64,000 nt of DNA from Bacteroidota bacterium (GTDB lineage Bacteria > Bacteroidota > Bacteroidia > Chitinophagales > Chitinophagaceae). Positions 62,064 to 64,000 of the stretch are shown here, piece by piece. Under the pieces are notes generated by a model. That model saw only the letters and a list, made by a program, of their open reading frames with translations. It did no database searches and was not told where the DNA came from. Where the stretch lies: contig JAGWRO010000011.1 of the NCBI GenBank assembly GCA_028876495.1, positions 62,001 to 126,000 on the forward strand, in the 5' to 3' direction. The translations under genes and the position numbers were made by a program. How positions within the stretch are numbered: position 1 is the stretch's first letter; each line of letters opens with the position of its first letter.

Positions 62064-64000
62064 CTATTCATTTGGCAATCCATAGCCATTGGTAACCTTT
62101 CCTTTTGAACCGCTTATTGTCTCTGAAGGAATGGGCCAATAATACCTGGGTGGATCGCCTGCAGATGTTATCCCGGAAAGAATATTACGTTGATAGCTGG
62201 TAAAATTATTAACAATGTCAATTCCCCATTTGGTTTTGACATACCCTGCATTTTGCAAAGAATCAGCTTCGGGCCCGTTTGGATCAATATAGCGGAACAA
62301 ACCCTCAATGGCTACGTTATGATCGGTGCCAACTACTTTTAAACCAGGTATTGTACTGTAATCATATTGCCCTCTCCATCCGGGGTAAAGAGCCGGATTA
62401 GTGGGGTCGGGGGCATAAGTTAATGGATTATCTAAATGAACCATTTTTGTCCAGATATAATTAGATATGACATTACCATTAGCAAAGGTGTGATAACCCT
62501 GAGACTTAAGGTCATTCACCATTGTTGCCATATCCTGTTGTACAGCTATTGCCCTTTCAGAAAAAGTACCGGATAGTATCATGTCCCAACGCACAGTTCC
62601 TTCACCGGCCAGTTCAAGCTTGCGTTCCTCTAACACGGCATTTATTAATGCATCACCGGATAATCCGGCAATATCATGGTTGGCATCACCAAAAGCTCTT
62701 TCCCGGATTTGGTTTACCAAACTAATTGCGTCACTATTTTCACCCAATTCTGCCTTCACTTCAGCCAACATTAATATTACATCTGCCATTCTTAAAACAG
62801 GCCAATCCTCACCAGAACTCCTTTGATTTACAGTGTATGGCGGATTCATTTTATTATCGTCCCATTTATTGCATGCGATCCCGCCGCTGGTTTTATTTCC
62901 GGGAACAAAAGAGAGCATTGTTTCATTGCCATTTCCTTTACTTCCTGTAACTGCTACGGTGACATCTCTTCGTTTATCTCCATTGTCAAAATCGCCATAA
63001 TAAAAGGTAGGAATAATACGAAGACAACCGAACGTTTTGGTAGGTGCGGCGTTTTTACTGCCGCCAGCTGATGGCCTGCCAAAAGCATAATTATATTCGC
63101 TTGTGGTAAGTTGTGTTCCACCTTGTATATTACCCAATTGAAATAAAGACTCGGGACTTATCTGCAAGTCCATGAAATACTGGAAATTTCTTTGGAATGG
63201 GTTGTTAGCGTAAGATCTGTCGTCTGAAGTAATTAAATGGGCAGACCCTTCATTATCAATAGCCGCCTGCAAATATTGCTCTGCGATTTTGTAATAATTG
63301 AGATAATCGGTACGCCGGGCATATACGCAGCTATACATTTCTGTACCTTTTTTATCAAATTGTACATTTCCATATAAACCGGGTACATCTGTACGTATGG
63401 TTTGATAACCTCCGGAATAAAGCGCTATCTCCCCGATTAGGGCATCACAAAATGTTCTGGAAAAACGTTCGGCAGTTATGCCTCCATCTCCCAGTTTGTA
63501 CATAAGGGGTTCCGCAACTTTAAGAGAAGCAATCAGGCTATCGTAAACATCGAAGCGGGAATTTAACGAATAATCTTCAACGACATTATTCGCATAACCG
63601 TAAGGAACGTCCCCGAAATGTTTTACCAAATCAAAATAACACAGCGCTTTCATTGTTACTGCTTCGCCATATAGTTGAGTCCAATCAGAAACAGTATTTG
63701 CCGCGACATCAGCCTGATAAGCCGGTTTTGCTGCAATGAGATCAGCTACCTTAGCAGCACGTGCGAGTGTGGTATAAAGATTATTGAATCCTCCTGCTGC
63801 CGCATCAATTGGATATAAATCAGGCCGACAAATAGCGGCATCATTATTACTGGAAGTTTGCTCGGGGTACATTTCAGCGTCTGATCCGATGGGGTCATTC
63901 CATCTGTATGTTCCCATAATACAATTCTGACGATAATTTGCATAACACCAGGATAGTGTTTTAAACGTTTCAGAAGGTGTGGACGTAACGAAATTGTCAT
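62064..64000 (-). CDS. SusD/RagB-family glycan-binding lipoprotein (5' end beyond window)
   Basis: The frame stays open to the right edge, so the gene is cut there. The first visible residues are DNFVTSTPSETFKTLSWCYANYRQ, before the internal Met at 63917. SusD marks are the early TPR-like region (GGFNNLYTTLARAAKVADLI), QLYGEAVTMKALCYFDLVKHFGDVPY and the late RSSGEDWPVLRMADVILMLAEVKAELG followed by NQIRERAF. It binds pectin fragments at the outer surface together with a SusC porin, presumably just beyond the window. It is the first visible gene of the pectin locus. Confidence 0.95.
   Translation of the reverse strand, partial: DNFVTSTPSETFKTLSWCYANYRQNCIMGTYRWNDPIGSDAEMYPEQTSSNNDAAICRPDLYPIDAAAGGFNNLYTTLARAAKVADLIAAKPAYQADVAANTVSDWTQLYGEAVTMKALCYFDLVKHFGDVPYGYANNVVEDYSLNSRFDVYDSLIASLKVAEPLMYKLGDGGITAERFSRTFCDALIGEIALYSGGYQTIRTDVPGLYGNVQFDKKGTEMYSCVYARRTDYLNYYKIAEQYLQAAIDNEGSAHLITSDDRSYANNPFQRNFQYFMDLQISPESLFQLGNIQGGTQLTTSEYNYAFGRPSAGGSKNAAPTKTFGCLRIIPTFYYGDFDNGDKRRDVTVAVTGSKGNGNETMLSFVPGNKTSGGIACNKWDDNKMNPPYTVNQRSSGEDWPVLRMADVILMLAEVKAELGENSDAISLVNQIRERAFGDANHDIAGLSGDALINAVLEERKLELAGEGTVRWDMILSGTFSERAIAVQQDMATMVNDLKSQGYHTFANGNVISNYIWTKMVHLDNPLTYAPDPTNPALYPGWRGQYDYSTIPGLKVVGTDHNVAIEGLFRYIDPNGPEADSLQNAGYVKTKWGIDIVNNFTSYQRNILSGITSAGDPPRYYWPIPSETISGSKGKVTNGYGLPNE

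Noticed and set aside
61865-62089. 74-codon minus-strand frame ending before the lyase remnant
   Set aside because: It overlaps the SusD 3' end in another frame and matches nothing; it might be debris, but there is no support for a gene.
63746-64000. 84-codon minus-strand frame at the right edge
   Set aside because: Alternative frame of the SusD gene. The SusD frame itself remains open to the edge and has the expected residues.
1-64000. CRISPR arrays, tRNA or rRNA genes, complete insertion sequences, phage genes
   Set aside because: Looked for on both strands by eye; no regularly spaced identical repeats, no tRNA-like cloverleaf with a TTCGA arm, and no intact transposase or integrase were found.

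Overview
The window is 64 kb of chromosome from a member of the Bacteroidota, most likely Chitinophagaceae or a close relative. The evidence is low GC over most of its length, a SusD-family lipoprotein heading a polysaccharide utilization locus, TAnnTTTG-type promoters, many small secreted proteins and lipoproteins, and protein families typical of that phylum. No rRNA, tRNA, CRISPR array or intact insertion sequence was seen. Both ends are open: the left edge cuts a repeat and the right edge cuts the SusD gene.

Left part (1-34.9 kb) is a patchwork of short transcription units. It holds a PEP mutase/isocitrate lyase-like protein, a GC-rich membrane protein that looks acquired, two penicillin-binding-protein-like serine hydrolases, a symporter-GNAT-serine hydrolase operon, a YVTN propeller, a SemiSWEET, a desaturase facing a CFA-type methyltransferase, and a sulfide module (SQR-DsrC-DsrE). 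These are followed by TlpA plus a secreted DsrE, a TMEM175-like channel, a geranylgeranyl-reductase-like enzyme, two unknown lipoproteins, Hsp20, a receiver-CRP regulator, a PAS histidine kinase and an M1 peptidase. A 34-bp bipartite repeat (AGTAAAC, 14 bases, TATTTTTATTTTG) recurs in the intergenic gaps. A REP-type palindrome cluster and a decayed REP-associated transposase fragment are also present.

Middle part (35.2-43.4 kb) is one tight forward operon: a GltD-like NAD(P) oxidoreductase with ferredoxin domains, pyruvate:ferredoxin oxidoreductase, a dihydroorotate-dehydrogenase-like protein, a U32 peptidase-family protein, a monocluster ferredoxin and a PNPOx-fold protein. It reads as a low-potential electron module. 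Next comes a SatD/DUF3307 pair whose upstream region has three identical-geometry palindromes, TTATTG-N10-CAATAA, exactly 28 bp apart.

Right part (44.9-64 kb, all on the minus strand) is a pectin utilization locus laid out roughly in pathway order. It runs from a SusD, CE12 acetylesterase, GH28 polygalacturonase, PL10 pectate lyase, SGNH hydrolase, two CE8 pectin methylesterases, two alpha/beta esterases, GH43 and GH105 to the cytosolic galacturonate enzymes UxaB, UxaA and UxaC. The C-terminal stump of a PL1 pectate lyase lies between SusD and CE12. A LacI-type operator candidate and a 5' UTR hairpin before GH105 suggest that GH105-uxaBAC can be transcribed separately.
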